32,141 nucleotides of DNA, from NCBI RefSeq assembly GCF_938039205.1, contig NZ_CALHVM010000044.1:1-32141 (forward strand), given 5' to 3'. Shown here in pieces: positions 7,382 through 15,539 of this stretch (position 1 is the first letter of the stretch; each line of letters begins with the position of its first letter). Position numbers and translations under genes: made by a program. The DNA comes from an uncultured Campylobacter sp. (GTDB lineage: Bacteria > Campylobacterota > Campylobacteria > Campylobacterales > Campylobacteraceae). The notes under the pieces are model-generated. The model saw nothing but the letters and a program-made list of their open reading frames with translations, was not told where the DNA came from and did no database searches.

Positions 7382-9217
7382 ATGTGCGGAATCGTCGGTT
7401 ACGTCGGCAATAGAGAAAAAAGAGAGTTTATTTTAAACGGATTAAAAGAGCTTGAGTACCGCGGCTACGATAGCGCAGGCATGGCAGTGATGAGCCTAGA
7501 GGGCGGTTGCGACAAATGCGCACAGGAGATCGCCTTTTTTAAAGCCATCGGCAAGCTTGAAAATTTAGCCAAAAAATCAGAGGGCTTTAGCTCTAGCGGC
7601 GAGGGCGTCGCGATCGGACACACGCGCTGGGCTACGCACGGCAAACCTACCGAGATCAACGCTCACCCGCACCTTGGCGAGCACTCTTTCGTCGTTCATA
7701 ACGGCATCATCGAAAACTACAAAGAGCTAAAAGAGGAGCTTGAGGCAAAGGGCGTTAACTTCCTTAGCCAAACCGACACCGAGGTTATCGTGCATCTTTT
7801 TGAGGAAAATTTAAAAACTATCGGCGAGCCTTTTAAGGCATACGAAGCCACGGTAGCGCGCCTACACGGTGCATACGCGACGCTGCTTATCACCAAAACG
7901 GCTCCTGGCAAAATTTTCTTCGCCAAGGACGCCGCGCCGCTAGCTATCGGCAAAAGCGAGGGCAAAGAGGTATTTTTCGCCTCCTCCGACGCCCCGCTGA
8001 TCGGCCTAGCCAAAGAGGTGTGCTACCTGGACGACAAAAGCTACGGATTTGTTAGCATTGACGAGATCGCGGTTTTTAAAGACGAAAAAAAACTAAGCCC
8101 GAGCTTTGCCGCGCTGCCTGCGGATAAAAGCTACGCGCAAAAAGAGGGTTACCGCTTTTTCATGGAAAAAGAGATCTACGAACAAAGCGCGGTAGTCTCA
8201 GAAACTCTAATGGGACGCGTCAAAGAGGATGCGGTAGGGCTTGAAAATTTAACCGACGAGTATCTACGAAATATCGACGATATCGTGATTTGCGCATGCG
8301 GCACGAGCTACCACGCAGCCCTTACCGCTAGCTATCTTTTTGAGAGGCTAGCAGACACGAGAGCCAAGGTCGAGATCGCGAGCGAATTTCGCTATAGACG
8401 CCCGAAACTAAACAAAAACGCTCTTTTTATCGTCATCTCGCAAAGCGGCGAAACCGCCGATACCCTAGAGGCGCTAAAAATCGCCAAGCAAGCGGGGCTA
8501 AAGACGCTAGCCATCTGCAACGTCGATAACTCCTCGATCGTGCGCCTAGCAGACGACACGCTGCTAACTCGCGCCGGCATCGAAAAGGGCGTAGCCAGCA
8601 CCAAAGCCTTCGCCACGCAAGTAGTAACGCTGTGGATGCTGGCGCTGCAAATCGCGCAAGCTAAAGCCTCTATAAGCAAAGAAGAGCTAAAAAATGAGAT
8701 CGCAGCACTCCTGCACGTTCCGCAAATTTTAAACATCAGCAAAGAGCCGCAAGAGCGTATCCGCCGCCTAGCCAAGCACTATTTGCACGGCCACGGCTTC
8801 TTTTTCATCGGGCGAGATATATTCTACCCGCTAGCACTCGAAGGCGCGCTAAAGCTCAAAGAGATCTCATATCTGCACGCTGAGGGCTATCCAGCCGGCG
8901 AGATGAAGCACGGTCCTATCGCACTTGCCGACGAGAGGCTCTTTACGATCGCGCTGATGCCGCAAACCGTCCTTTACGAAAAAACCAAGAGCAACGTCGA
9001 AGAGCTAGCCGCACGCGATGCCTATATACTTGCTATCAGCCCCGAGGAGTTCGAGCTTAGCGACGATTTTATCAAAACTAGCAAGCAGGCTCACCCGATG
9101 AGCGAGTTTTTCGAGATGATGATCATCCTGCAGCTTTTTGCACTAGAGATCGCTGTGAGACTGGGCAACGACGTAGATATGCCGCGAAACCTCGCTAAAA
9201 GCGTAACGGTAGAGTAA
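7382..9217 (+). CDS. glmS: Glutamine-fructose-6-phosphate aminotransferase (isomerizing)
   Basis: 611 residues, the normal size of GlmS. After Met1, the N-terminal glutaminase starts with Cys2 in CGIVGYVG, the nucleophile, followed by RGYDSAGM, HTRWATHGKP and HNGIIENY. Two SIS sugar-isomerase domains follow, with CGTSYHAA, ISQSGETADT and GVASTKAFATQ. The C-terminus is DMPRNLAKSVTVE, matching the usual DxPRNLAKSVTVE end. The enzyme makes glucosamine-6-phosphate from fructose-6-phosphate and glutamine in the cytoplasm, feeding peptidoglycan and lipopolysaccharide. It follows a GlnD-like gene by two bases and is followed by a likely terminator. No self-cleaving ribozyme could be present in such a short gap. 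Confidence 0.98.
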   Translation: MCGIVGYVGNREKREFILNGLKELEYRGYDSAGMAVMSLEGGCDKCAQEIAFFKAIGKLENLAKKSEGFSSSGEGVAIGHTRWATHGKPTEINAHPHLGEHSFVVHNGIIENYKELKEELEAKGVNFLSQTDTEVIVHLFEENLKTIGEPFKAYEATVARLHGAYATLLITKTAPGKIFFAKDAAPLAIGKSEGKEVFFASSDAPLIGLAKEVCYLDDKSYGFVSIDEIAVFKDEKKLSPSFAALPADKSYAQKEGYRFFMEKEIYEQSAVVSETLMGRVKEDAVGLENLTDEYLRNIDDIVICACGTSYHAALTASYLFERLADTRAKVEIASEFRYRRPKLNKNALFIVISQSGETADTLEALKIAKQAGLKTLAICNVDNSSIVRLADDTLLTRAGIEKGVASTKAFATQVVTLWMLALQIAQAKASISKEELKNEIAALLHVPQILNISKEPQERIRRLAKHYLHGHGFFFIGRDIFYPLALEGALKLKEISYLHAEGYPAGEMKHGPIALADERLFTIALMPQTVLYEKTKSNVEELAARDAYILAISPEEFELSDDFIKTSKQAHPMSEFFEMMIILQLFALEIAVRLGNDVDMPRNLAKSVTVE

Positions 9218-9226
9218 ATTTAATAG

Positions 9227-9261
9227 GCGAAATTTGACGGACGACGCTAAATTTCGCTTTT
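9227..9261 (+). terminator. Probable intrinsic terminator after glmS
   Basis: A nine-base inverted repeat GCGAAATTT/AAATTTCGC (9227-9235 and 9249-9257) with a 13-base loop is followed directly by TTTT. It lies ten bases after the glmS stop. The stem is AT-rich in its inner half and the T run is short, so strength is uncertain. Confidence 0.55.
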
Positions 9262-9360
9262 AATCCTAATCTGCAAATTTGGGCGAGAGGTTGCCCGCCT
9301 AAATTTCTCTCAAATTTTATTCTAAATTTAAATACAAATTTATCGGCGCCCGGGAGTATC

Positions 9361-9783
9361 ATGCAAAATTTAAACGAAAAATATGAAATTTATCAAAAAA
9401 GGCTAGATAAAAAGGCGGGTCGCCTCACGTCGCTGATGAACGATGCAAAATGGCTTAAGCTCTGCGAAATTTTAGAAGCTTCGGGTTGCAAGGACATACG
9501 CGTAAAGCTATTATCGGGCAAGGAGGAGATCGCGCTCGTCTGCGGTTTTGGGTGCTTACAGGACGGGTATTTTGATTGCGCCAACGGAGCTATTTTGTTT
9601 AAAGACTTACACTGGGTTTTCGTGCCTAAATTTTACAAGCAAACGCGCATGAACAGAACCGAAAAGCTTGCCTCAAATTTTATCCCAAATCCGCTTGAAG
9701 CAGTGCTGGACACCATGACAAAGGCGGGCAAATTTGACTATGAAATAGACAAAAGCGGGCTAAAAATTTACGGATATAGATAA
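9361..9783 (+). CDS. Uncharacterised protein, DUF6678-like
   Basis: A 140-residue cytoplasmic-looking protein with no signal peptide or membrane helix. The stretch LTSLMNDAKWLKLCEIL near residues 23-39 and the later ILFKDLHWVFVP resemble the MN(D/N)(T/A)KW opening and the aromatic W-V end of the DUF6678 family, whose function I do not know. Two cysteines occur close together in the middle (VCGFGCLQDGYFDC). A GGGAG precedes the ATG, though only 3 bases away. It is the first of three poorly known plus-strand genes between glmS and the Sel1 gene. The gene call is good; the family call is from memory and weak. Confidence 0.65.
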   Translation: MQNLNEKYEIYQKRLDKKAGRLTSLMNDAKWLKLCEILEASGCKDIRVKLLSGKEEIALVCGFGCLQDGYFDCANGAILFKDLHWVFVPKFYKQTRMNRTEKLASNFIPNPLEAVLDTMTKAGKFDYEIDKSGLKIYGYR

Positions 9784-9849
9784 ATTTGGCGCAGGCAAAC
9801 GGAGTCAAATTTAAAACCGCGCTCGCTCGCTAAAAGCAGCAAAATTTGA

Positions 9850-9855
9850 TAAAAT
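9850..9855 (+). promoter_or_regulatory. Possible -10 box upstream of the DUF1963-like gene
   Basis: TAAAAT within TTTGATAAAATTTGA, 31 bases before the ATG at 9887. The area is AT-rich and the match is imperfect. Confidence 0.3.
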
Positions 9856-9886
9856 TTGACGAAATTTAAACTCAAAGGAGCAAAAT

Positions 9887-11023
9887 ATGGGCGCTCATCT
9901 ATGCCCAAAATGCGGCGAAAACACGATATATTTTGACGGCATCTGCCACTCGTGCAGCCAAAGGCAGAGGCGGGATGAAATTTTAAACTTAAGCGCGGAC
10001 GAAGTAGAAGCGATGATCTTAAAAATCGCGGATCGTATCGACGAGATCGAAAAATGGGATGAGATTTGCAATGATTTTTGGGCGCTTTTTAGCCTGCTGA
10101 GCATCCACGATCCAAGGATCGCGCGAGCTGCGGCGGCAAAGGAAATTTACTATCCGCCAGAGCTCTACTTCGGCGCGCCGGACGACGTAAAAGACGCACT
10201 CATAACAAAACTAAACTCGCTAGAGGACAACTCCAAAAACGTGCTAAACCACCTACTTTGCGCGCTTGCCTGGCAGGGCGGCGAGCAGACGGCTGAGCTT
10301 TTTTACGAGCTGTATAAAAACCCGCGGCCGTGGCGCAAAAAACTCTACGTGGGTACCGAATTTTACGCAAAAATCGGCGGCTGGGCGTTTGACGAGACGG
10401 GCGAGCGAAAATCGCTCGTTTTTGATAAATGTCTTACCGCGGTGCGCATAAAAGATGGCAAGCGCGCGAGCCAAAGCGCAAATTTAAACTCAAACCAAAA
10501 CACGGATGAGCCCGTACAAATCGGCGAACCTACAGGCCAAAAGTGCGAGTTTTGCGGCTGCGAGATACTTGATATGCTGCGTCTAAAGGCATCCGATCCG
10601 CGGCTTGCGTTTTTAAATTTAAAGCACGACGCGATATTTCGCTGCTGCCCGACCTGCGTCGGTTCGGTCAGATATTTTTGCAAACGCGGCGCAGACGGCG
10701 AGATAGAGCTAAGCCATGATGGCGAAGGCTTTGACGAAAACTACTTTTCGCAGGAGGATTTTGCGCGTCTGTGCGGTATGAAATTTAAACTTGGTGGCGA
10801 AGTGTCGCCGTTTTACGGCTGCTTTAGCGAGCTTGATACGACCGTGGGTGGCTATCCGCAGTGGGTGCAGGACGCCGAGTATCTGCTCTGCCCTAGTTGC
10901 GGCGGGACAATGAAGCACCTAGCGCAAATCCCATTTGGCGAGATGATAGAGGGCGAAGGGGTCATATACGTGCAAATTTGCGAGAAATGCGAGATTTTGG
11001 GTGGTTGCTTTCAGTGTACGTAA
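9887..11023 (+). CDS. Zinc-ribbon protein with a DUF1963/YwqG-like C-terminus
   Basis: 378 residues, cytoplasmic. The N-terminus has a four-cysteine zinc ribbon (CPKC at 6-9 and CHSC at 20-23). The middle is helical and acidic with HEAT-like spacing. Further cysteine pairs follow (CEFC near 221, CCPTC near 254, CPSC near 336, CEKC and CFQC at the end). The segment GGYPQWVQDAEYLLCPSCGG and then MKHLAQIPFGE matches the DUF1963/YwqG pattern, in which GGxPxWxQ is followed by a C-x-C pair and a LxQI strand. DUF1963 proteins have no settled function and are often found beside immunity-like genes. AAAGGAG lies seven bases before the ATG. No enzyme function can be assigned. Confidence 0.75.
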   Translation: MGAHLCPKCGENTIYFDGICHSCSQRQRRDEILNLSADEVEAMILKIADRIDEIEKWDEICNDFWALFSLLSIHDPRIARAAAAKEIYYPPELYFGAPDDVKDALITKLNSLEDNSKNVLNHLLCALAWQGGEQTAELFYELYKNPRPWRKKLYVGTEFYAKIGGWAFDETGERKSLVFDKCLTAVRIKDGKRASQSANLNSNQNTDEPVQIGEPTGQKCEFCGCEILDMLRLKASDPRLAFLNLKHDAIFRCCPTCVGSVRYFCKRGADGEIELSHDGEGFDENYFSQEDFARLCGMKFKLGGEVSPFYGCFSELDTTVGGYPQWVQDAEYLLCPSCGGTMKHLAQIPFGEMIEGEGVIYVQICEKCEILGGCFQCT

Positions 11024-11040
11024 GGTAAATTAATTAACTA

Positions 11041-11046
11041 TATAAT
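11041..11046 (+). promoter_or_regulatory. Probable -10 box for the frameshifted gene
   Basis: A perfect TATAAT, 29 bases before the ATG at 11076, preceded by the palindrome TTAATTAA. It suggests the third accessory gene can be transcribed on its own. Confidence 0.45.
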
Positions 11047-11075
11047 GCGAGTAAAATTTAATTTAAGGAGAAAAT

Positions 11076-12133
11076 ATGGGGTTATTTAGTTTTGGTAAAA
11101 AGGCTGAAAAAGCGCAAATTCCAAGCACTTTTGCTGGCAGAGTGGATAAATTTTGGGCGGAATTTAGCGGCGTGGTAGATGAGATCAAGGCTGATCTGGC
11201 GGCAAAAGAGTTTGAAAAGGCGATGCAAAAGACGGACGAGAAGCTTCGTATCTGCCTTGCCGAGCCTTATTTTATGACGGGGCTCGTGGACGATAAGCTC
11301 GATCTGGTGCTAACTCCTGAGGGTATGAGGCATCGCCTATTTTGGCTAAGCTTCATCAAAAACGCTATGCCAAAGCAGCTCGAATCCAAAATGCTCTGCA
11401 CGCTCGGAAAGCCGCGCGCGCCGCGAGGTATCGGCGGGATAGAGATGTATGGCACCAACGTAAGCGCCGAGGAGTCGATGATCTACGCGCAGTTTAACGA
11501 AAGCGACGTGGATATTAAAATTTACAACGAAAACCTAGCGGCTCTGCTCGCGCAGGATGAGGGCAAGGCTTATAACCTTAGCTTTATCCTGCTTGACAAT
11601 ATGATCGGCGAAACGGCGATCATAAATACCTTGGGCGAGCTTGAGGTGCTATCCGAGCCCAAAGAAAACGGCGTGCCGCTAAACGAATTTGCCGATCTGG
11701 TCGATGAGAAATTCGGCGAAAAAGCCGCGTGCGAGCCGCTGAAGATTTTTTCAGCTATGAGATGGAGCCGCGCGGAAGCGAGGTGCGTGAGGACGTGATC
11801 GTAGGCACCACCTGCCTAACGAGCATCGTAAATCAGTACCTAAACGGCGAGCGCGACATCTACAATGAAGCTTTCGAGCTTGGCATCAAATTTTGCTTTC
11901 TTAGCATAGGTAACGGCGGCGACGTACAGGCAGGCTTTGATCTGCGAAATAAAATCGAGGACGAGGAGCTAGAGAGCTGCGGCTCGTTTTTGGAGATAAT
12001 CGGCGGCGCAACCGGGCAGAGGTACGCATACATCGATCTCATCTGCTATGACGAGGAAAGGCTAAAAGAAAAAGTAAGCGAGCTTTGCAAAAAATATGGC
12101 GCCAATATACAAATTCACGACTTTAAGCGGTAA
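11076..12133 (+). pseudogene. Unrecognised protein gene interrupted by a one-base frameshift
   Basis: Two overlapping open frames belong together. The first (11076-11798, AAGGAG five bases before its ATG) encodes about 225 convincing residues and then a run of unrelated residues. The second frame is open from before 11729 to 12133; its only upstream start is a GTG without a ribosome site. The join falls at a run of six T (11746-11751). With seven T the reading would pass smoothly from PLKI through FFSYEMEPRG into VGTTCLTSIVNQYL, giving one protein of about 352 residues. This points to a one-base loss, a sequencing error in a homopolymer, or slippage. The product has no signal peptide or membrane helix. 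The C-terminal part contains SIGNGGDVQAGFD and GGATGQRYAYIDL, which look conserved but which I cannot assign to a family. Confidence 0.75.
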
Positions 12134-12143
12134 ATTTAGCTAC

Positions 12144-12175
12144 GGGCGTCAAATTTATTTTGGATTTGCACGCCC
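12144..12175. terminator. Hairpin between convergent genes, possible terminator
   Basis: GGGCGT pairs with ACGCCC (12144-12149 and 12170-12175), extended by CAAAT/ATTTG with one bulged base. It lies 11 bases after the plus-strand gene ends, in a 210-base convergent spacer. The T-rich stretch starts only six bases after the stem, so termination is plausible rather than certain. Confidence 0.35.
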
Positions 12176-12343
12176 ACGCTATTTTAATTTTGGCGCTAAA
12201 TTTTGCTTTTTAATGTTAGTTGTGGCGGATTATTCCGACCATTTCTGCTAGCTCAAAAGCAAAATTGCACAAATAGCTCTAGACCTCTCTGCGCTAGCTG
12301 TATTTTTAAATTTACAGCAATAAAGCCTATTTGCCTACTTACC

Positions 12344-13072
12344 TCAACGCAAATTTTTTAGATACTGGCACGCGCTAAATTCCCCGAGCTTGCAACCCCG
12401 ATCGTAAAGTTCTTTGGCGGCGTTTTTATTCTTTTCTACGCCCATGCCCTTAAAATAGCAAACCCCAAGATCGGCGCAAGAGTCTACGTGCCCGCGCTCG
12501 CAAGAGGCCGCATACATCTGCGCCGCCTTTGCCGCGTCCTTTTCTACGCCGCCACCTAGCGCGTAGCTTAGAGCGAGATTATAGCACGCCGTTTCCTCGC
12601 CTAGCTTGCAGGCTTTAGCAAACAACTCGTTCGTTTTTTTGCCGTCAGGATAGACGCCAAGCCCCTTGCCGTAGCTATACGCTAGGCTCGCGCACCCCTC
12701 GCCTACGCCTTTTTCGCAAGCTTTAGCAAAAAGCTCGTTTGCCTTTTTGTGATCTTGCGCCGCTCCATGCCCGCTTTGGTAAAGCAGCCCCAGATACACG
12801 CAGGCTTTGTCCGCGCCAAGCCCGCAAGCCCTGTCATAGTATCGCACGGCTTTTGTAAATACCTTATCAAACTCGTAAAAATACCCGAGTCCCGCGCAAT
12901 ACATCGCGTTTTTCTCGCCGCCTTCATCGCAGGCAAGCTCTAAATTTTTAATCGCGAACGAGAGCCTTTTGCAAATTTCATCGTTTCCCTTCTTGCACTC
13001 TTTGCTAAGATCAGCCAGCTCGCCGCCAAAAGCCAGCGCCGCAAAAAACGCAAGCAAAATAAAACATCTCAT
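12344..13072 (-). CDS. Secreted Sel1-repeat, cysteine-rich Hcp-like protein
   Basis: About 242 residues from the ATG at 13072, which gives a clean signal peptide (MRCFILLAFFAALAFGG). A longer frame to 13129 adds 19 residues that would bury this signal, so the shorter start is preferred; GAAAGGAAA lies upstream. The mature part is five to six Sel1/TPR-like helical repeats of about 36 residues with the A-x-x-x-Y/F-x-x-A/G-C pattern. Most repeats carry two cysteines about eight apart (for example CEKGVGEGC), as in the Helicobacter cysteine-rich proteins HcpA-E, where each pair makes a disulfide. Expected location is the periplasm or outside. The family includes penicillin-binding and host-interacting members; the role of this one is unknown. 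Confidence 0.85.
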   Translation of the reverse strand: MRCFILLAFFAALAFGGELADLSKECKKGNDEICKRLSFAIKNLELACDEGGEKNAMYCAGLGYFYEFDKVFTKAVRYYDRACGLGADKACVYLGLLYQSGHGAAQDHKKANELFAKACEKGVGEGCASLAYSYGKGLGVYPDGKKTNELFAKACKLGEETACYNLALSYALGGGVEKDAAKAAQMYAASCERGHVDSCADLGVCYFKGMGVEKNKNAAKELYDRGCKLGEFSACQYLKNLR

Positions 13073-13202
13073 AAACTCAAATTTCCTTTCAAATTTTATA
13101 AATTTACCGCCGTAAAGCGCCGAAGCCAAAATGCCTGAAGTATAAATTTAAAAAGATTAAAATTCAAATTTGGCTAAAATCGCTATCAAAAAGGAGCTTA
13201 AA

Positions 13203-13574
13203 ATGATTTTTGAAGACGAGCTGATTTTAGTCGAGCGAGAAACGAGCGAGATACCGTGGGTAAAAATTTTTACCAAAACGCCGTTTAAGGAGCTAACCGA
13301 CTGCGACGAAGCGACGCAAAAAAGAGTTTTTGAAGCAGTTTTAACGGCCGAAAAAGTAATGAGAAAATTTTATAATCCAACCAAAATAAACATTGCAAGC
13401 TTTGCAAACTACGTGCCGCGCGTGCATTTTCACGTGATGGCGAGGTTTGAGAGCGATAGCTTTTTCCCCGAGTCTATGTGGGGCAAAAAGCAGCGCGAGA
13501 GCGAGCTAAATTTGCCTGATTTTGCCGAATTTTCTCAAATTTTAGCGCTCGAGCTAGGCAAAACCCGTGAATAA
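13203..13574 (+). CDS. HIT-family (histidine triad) protein with a variant motif
   Basis: 123 residues from the ATG at 13203, chosen because AAGGAG stands six bases before it; an upstream TTG at 13170 has none. The fold pattern fits HIT proteins, with CDEATQKRVFEAVLTAEKVM as the central helix and NIASFANYVPRVHFHVMARF leading into the motif. The usual triad H-x-H-x-H reads R-V-H-F-H: the first His is Arg73, while His75 (the catalytic middle one) and His77 are kept. HIT proteins hydrolyse nucleoside phosphoramidates or related nucleotides in the cytoplasm. The stop overlaps the start of the next gene by eight bases, so the two are translationally coupled. Confidence 0.85.
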   Translation: MIFEDELILVERETSEIPWVKIFTKTPFKELTDCDEATQKRVFEAVLTAEKVMRKFYNPTKINIASFANYVPRVHFHVMARFESDSFFPESMWGKKQRESELNLPDFAEFSQILALELGKTRE

Positions 13575-14418
13575 AAAAATACTTCTAACGCTCGCTATCC
13601 TCGTAGTAGCAGGCGTTTTAATGGTTTATAAGGCGCGCTGGGACGAGCAGACGCAGACGGAAAATATCAAAAAATTTCTCGACTTTCAAACGCAAATTTT
13701 AAATAAAAACATAGAAGAGGAAAAACTCTCCGCGATGACGGTGGCGACGCTGCTAGCGCAAAACGAGCACGTGAAAAAATGCATGAGCCAAAATAATCGT
13801 CAGATGTGCCTAGAGACGCTTGGCGAATTTACCAAAACGCTAAGCAAGGTGCCGATTTACGAAAACGCCAAATTTCACATCCACACGCCTGAAATGAGGA
13901 GCTTTGCTAGGAGCTGGATACCGATGTATAACGACGATCTAACGAGCTTTCGCCACCTGCTAGCCGAAGCTAAAAACGGCGTAGCAGCAGGCATCGAGGT
14001 CGGTCGCGCCGGAGTTTTCATTAGGTCGGTCGCGCCGATATTTGAGGACAAAATGATGCTCGGCAGTATCGAAGTGCTGCTTGATTTTAAGCATTTGAGC
14101 GACTTTTTTGCACAGCAAAGACTCGGACTTTTCGTACTACTCGACGCTAGCGCCGACTCGCCGTATCAAAACAGCAGCGACGAGGGCATCATCGACGGCT
14201 TTCATTTTATAAATAAGAGCTACGCAAATTTAAACGTCTTGCCAATGCTAAAGGATATAAAATTTAAAAGCGGCGTATTTTATCAGACGGATTCACACGC
14301 CTTTACCGTCCAGCCGATGAACGATGCAAAGGGCGAGCGAGTGGGATATTTCGTGATTTATTTTAACTCTGACTCGAAAGAGCGAAATTTAGCAAAGCTG
14401 GGCGTTTGGTTTGACTAG
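13567..14418 (+). CDS. Membrane-anchored dCache_3-type sensor without output domain
   Basis: 283 residues from a GTG start. One membrane helix (about residues 4-21) is followed by an extracytoplasmic domain to the end. The stretch HIHTPEMRSFARSW, then DDLTSFRHLL, then GIEVGRAGVFIRSVAPIF and GSIEV is the pattern of double Cache sensor domains of the dCache_3 type, which bind small ligands in the periplasm and normally feed a histidine kinase, cyclase or chemoreceptor. Here nothing follows: the chain ends at VWFD with no HAMP, second helix or signalling domain. It overlaps the HIT gene by eight bases. It converges on a two-component kinase gene, their stops sharing the four bases CTAG (14415-14418). 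It may pass a signal to a partner protein or act as a binding protein. Confidence 0.8.
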   Translation: MNKKILLTLAILVVAGVLMVYKARWDEQTQTENIKKFLDFQTQILNKNIEEEKLSAMTVATLLAQNEHVKKCMSQNNRQMCLETLGEFTKTLSKVPIYENAKFHIHTPEMRSFARSWIPMYNDDLTSFRHLLAEAKNGVAAGIEVGRAGVFIRSVAPIFEDKMMLGSIEVLLDFKHLSDFFAQQRLGLFVLLDASADSPYQNSSDEGIIDGFHFINKSYANLNVLPMLKDIKFKSGVFYQTDSHAFTVQPMNDAKGERVGYFVIYFNSDSKERNLAKLGVWFD

Positions 14419-15539
14419 TCAAGCAAGCTTTTTGAGTATGGCGAGAATTTGTAGGTAAAGACGCTACCTTTACCCAGTTCGCTTTTCACGCCATACTCCA
14501 CGCCGTTTTTCACGCAGATACTTTGCACGATGTTTAGCCCTAGTCCAAAGCCACCCTGCACACCCTCGTCTCTAACGTAGCGTTTCCAAATTTTACTCGT
14601 GTCCTTTATACCTTCGCCTTCGTCCTCGACTACAAGTATGATTTTGCCGCTTTTTTCAAAAAGACGTAAATTTATTATCCCTCCTTCGCGGCTGTATTTT
14701 ACGGCGTTACTTAGGTTGTTATCGATCAGCCTGCCCGCCTCTATCTTGCTCATAAAAATTTGTAAATTCGGCTCGACAAAGTCGTAAATTTTGATATTTT
14801 TCGCCATCGCGATACCGCGCATATACCGTGCTCGTTCGAGGCTAAATTCGCTCAAATTTAAAATCTCTGGCGGAAATAAAATATATCCTCGCTTGATGTA
14901 GTACTCGGTGTCCTCGTAGGTAACTTGCATCTGTTTTAGAGCCGAGCGCATGCGGGTGACGTATTTGTTATCAAGGCCTAGCATCTCGAGGTTTATGCCG
15001 ATGACTCCCAGCGGCGTTTTTAGCTCGTGCATCGCGTCGTTAAAAAAATTATTCATATATTTTTTAGCGTCTTTGTAGGGCTTTATACCGCTAACAAACG
15101 ACAAATAAAGCGCGAAAAATACGACCACGAGCGCAAAGGCAAGAGTTAGAGCCGCGACGAATAGAATCCTAGCCGCGTTTTGCTTTTTGGCTAGCACGAG
15201 ATAATAAAACTCGCCGTCCGTGCTAAAATAGGTCTTGTAAAAAAGATGGCCGTTTTCTTGGCGGGTGATAAATTTTAAATCGCTCGGGCGCGCGTCTAAA
15301 TTTGAGACGATCTGCTTTTCTTTGAGATCAAAAACGCCGTATCTATAGGTAAGCGAAATAGGCAAAGTCTCGTTTTTATCGAGCGCTTTGCGGATTTTGC
15401 CCTCGTACTCCAGCAACTCGAACATATTTTTTGAGTATTCGTCTTTGGAGCTTAAATTTATAATCTCGTAGCTTTGAAATATAAACAAAGCCATGATGAT
15501 AAAAGTGGCTAAGATAGGGATTTTAAGATTTTGAAACAT
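14415..15539 (-). CDS. Sensor histidine kinase of a two-component system
   Basis: 374 residues. Two membrane helices (about 7-24 and 125-148) bracket a short periplasmic sensor of about 100 residues. The cytoplasmic part has the H box NDAMHELKTPLGV with His171, an N box LIDNNLSNAVKYS (271-283), G1 VEDEGEGI (about 304-311) and G2 GGFGLGLNIV. There is no obvious HAMP domain between helix and H box. It follows its response regulator with a 17-base overlap, so they form one transcript. The arrangement resembles small epsilonproteobacterial OmpR-class systems, but I cannot identify it with a named one. The signal is unknown; the neighbouring psrABC and dCache genes are possible clues only. Confidence 0.92.
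   Translation of the reverse strand: MFQNLKIPILATFIIMALFIFQSYEIINLSSKDEYSKNMFELLEYEGKIRKALDKNETLPISLTYRYGVFDLKEKQIVSNLDARPSDLKFITRQENGHLFYKTYFSTDGEFYYLVLAKKQNAARILFVAALTLAFALVVVFFALYLSFVSGIKPYKDAKKYMNNFFNDAMHELKTPLGVIGINLEMLGLDNKYVTRMRSALKQMQVTYEDTEYYIKRGYILFPPEILNLSEFSLERARYMRGIAMAKNIKIYDFVEPNLQIFMSKIEAGRLIDNNLSNAVKYSREGGIINLRLFEKSGKIILVVEDEGEGIKDTSKIWKRYVRDEGVQGGFGLGLNIVQSICVKNGVEYGVKSELGKGSVFTYKFSPYSKSLLD

Noticed and set aside
9218..9360. glmS-type ribozyme or small RNA near glmS
   Set aside because: The ribozyme would lie before glmS, where only two bases separate it from the upstream gene; the downstream spacer shows just a terminator-like hairpin.
9887..11023. Zinc-ribbon gene as a transcription factor or transposase
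   Set aside because: The cysteine pairs are spread along the chain and the C-terminus fits DUF1963; no DNA-binding helix or catalytic triad is seen.
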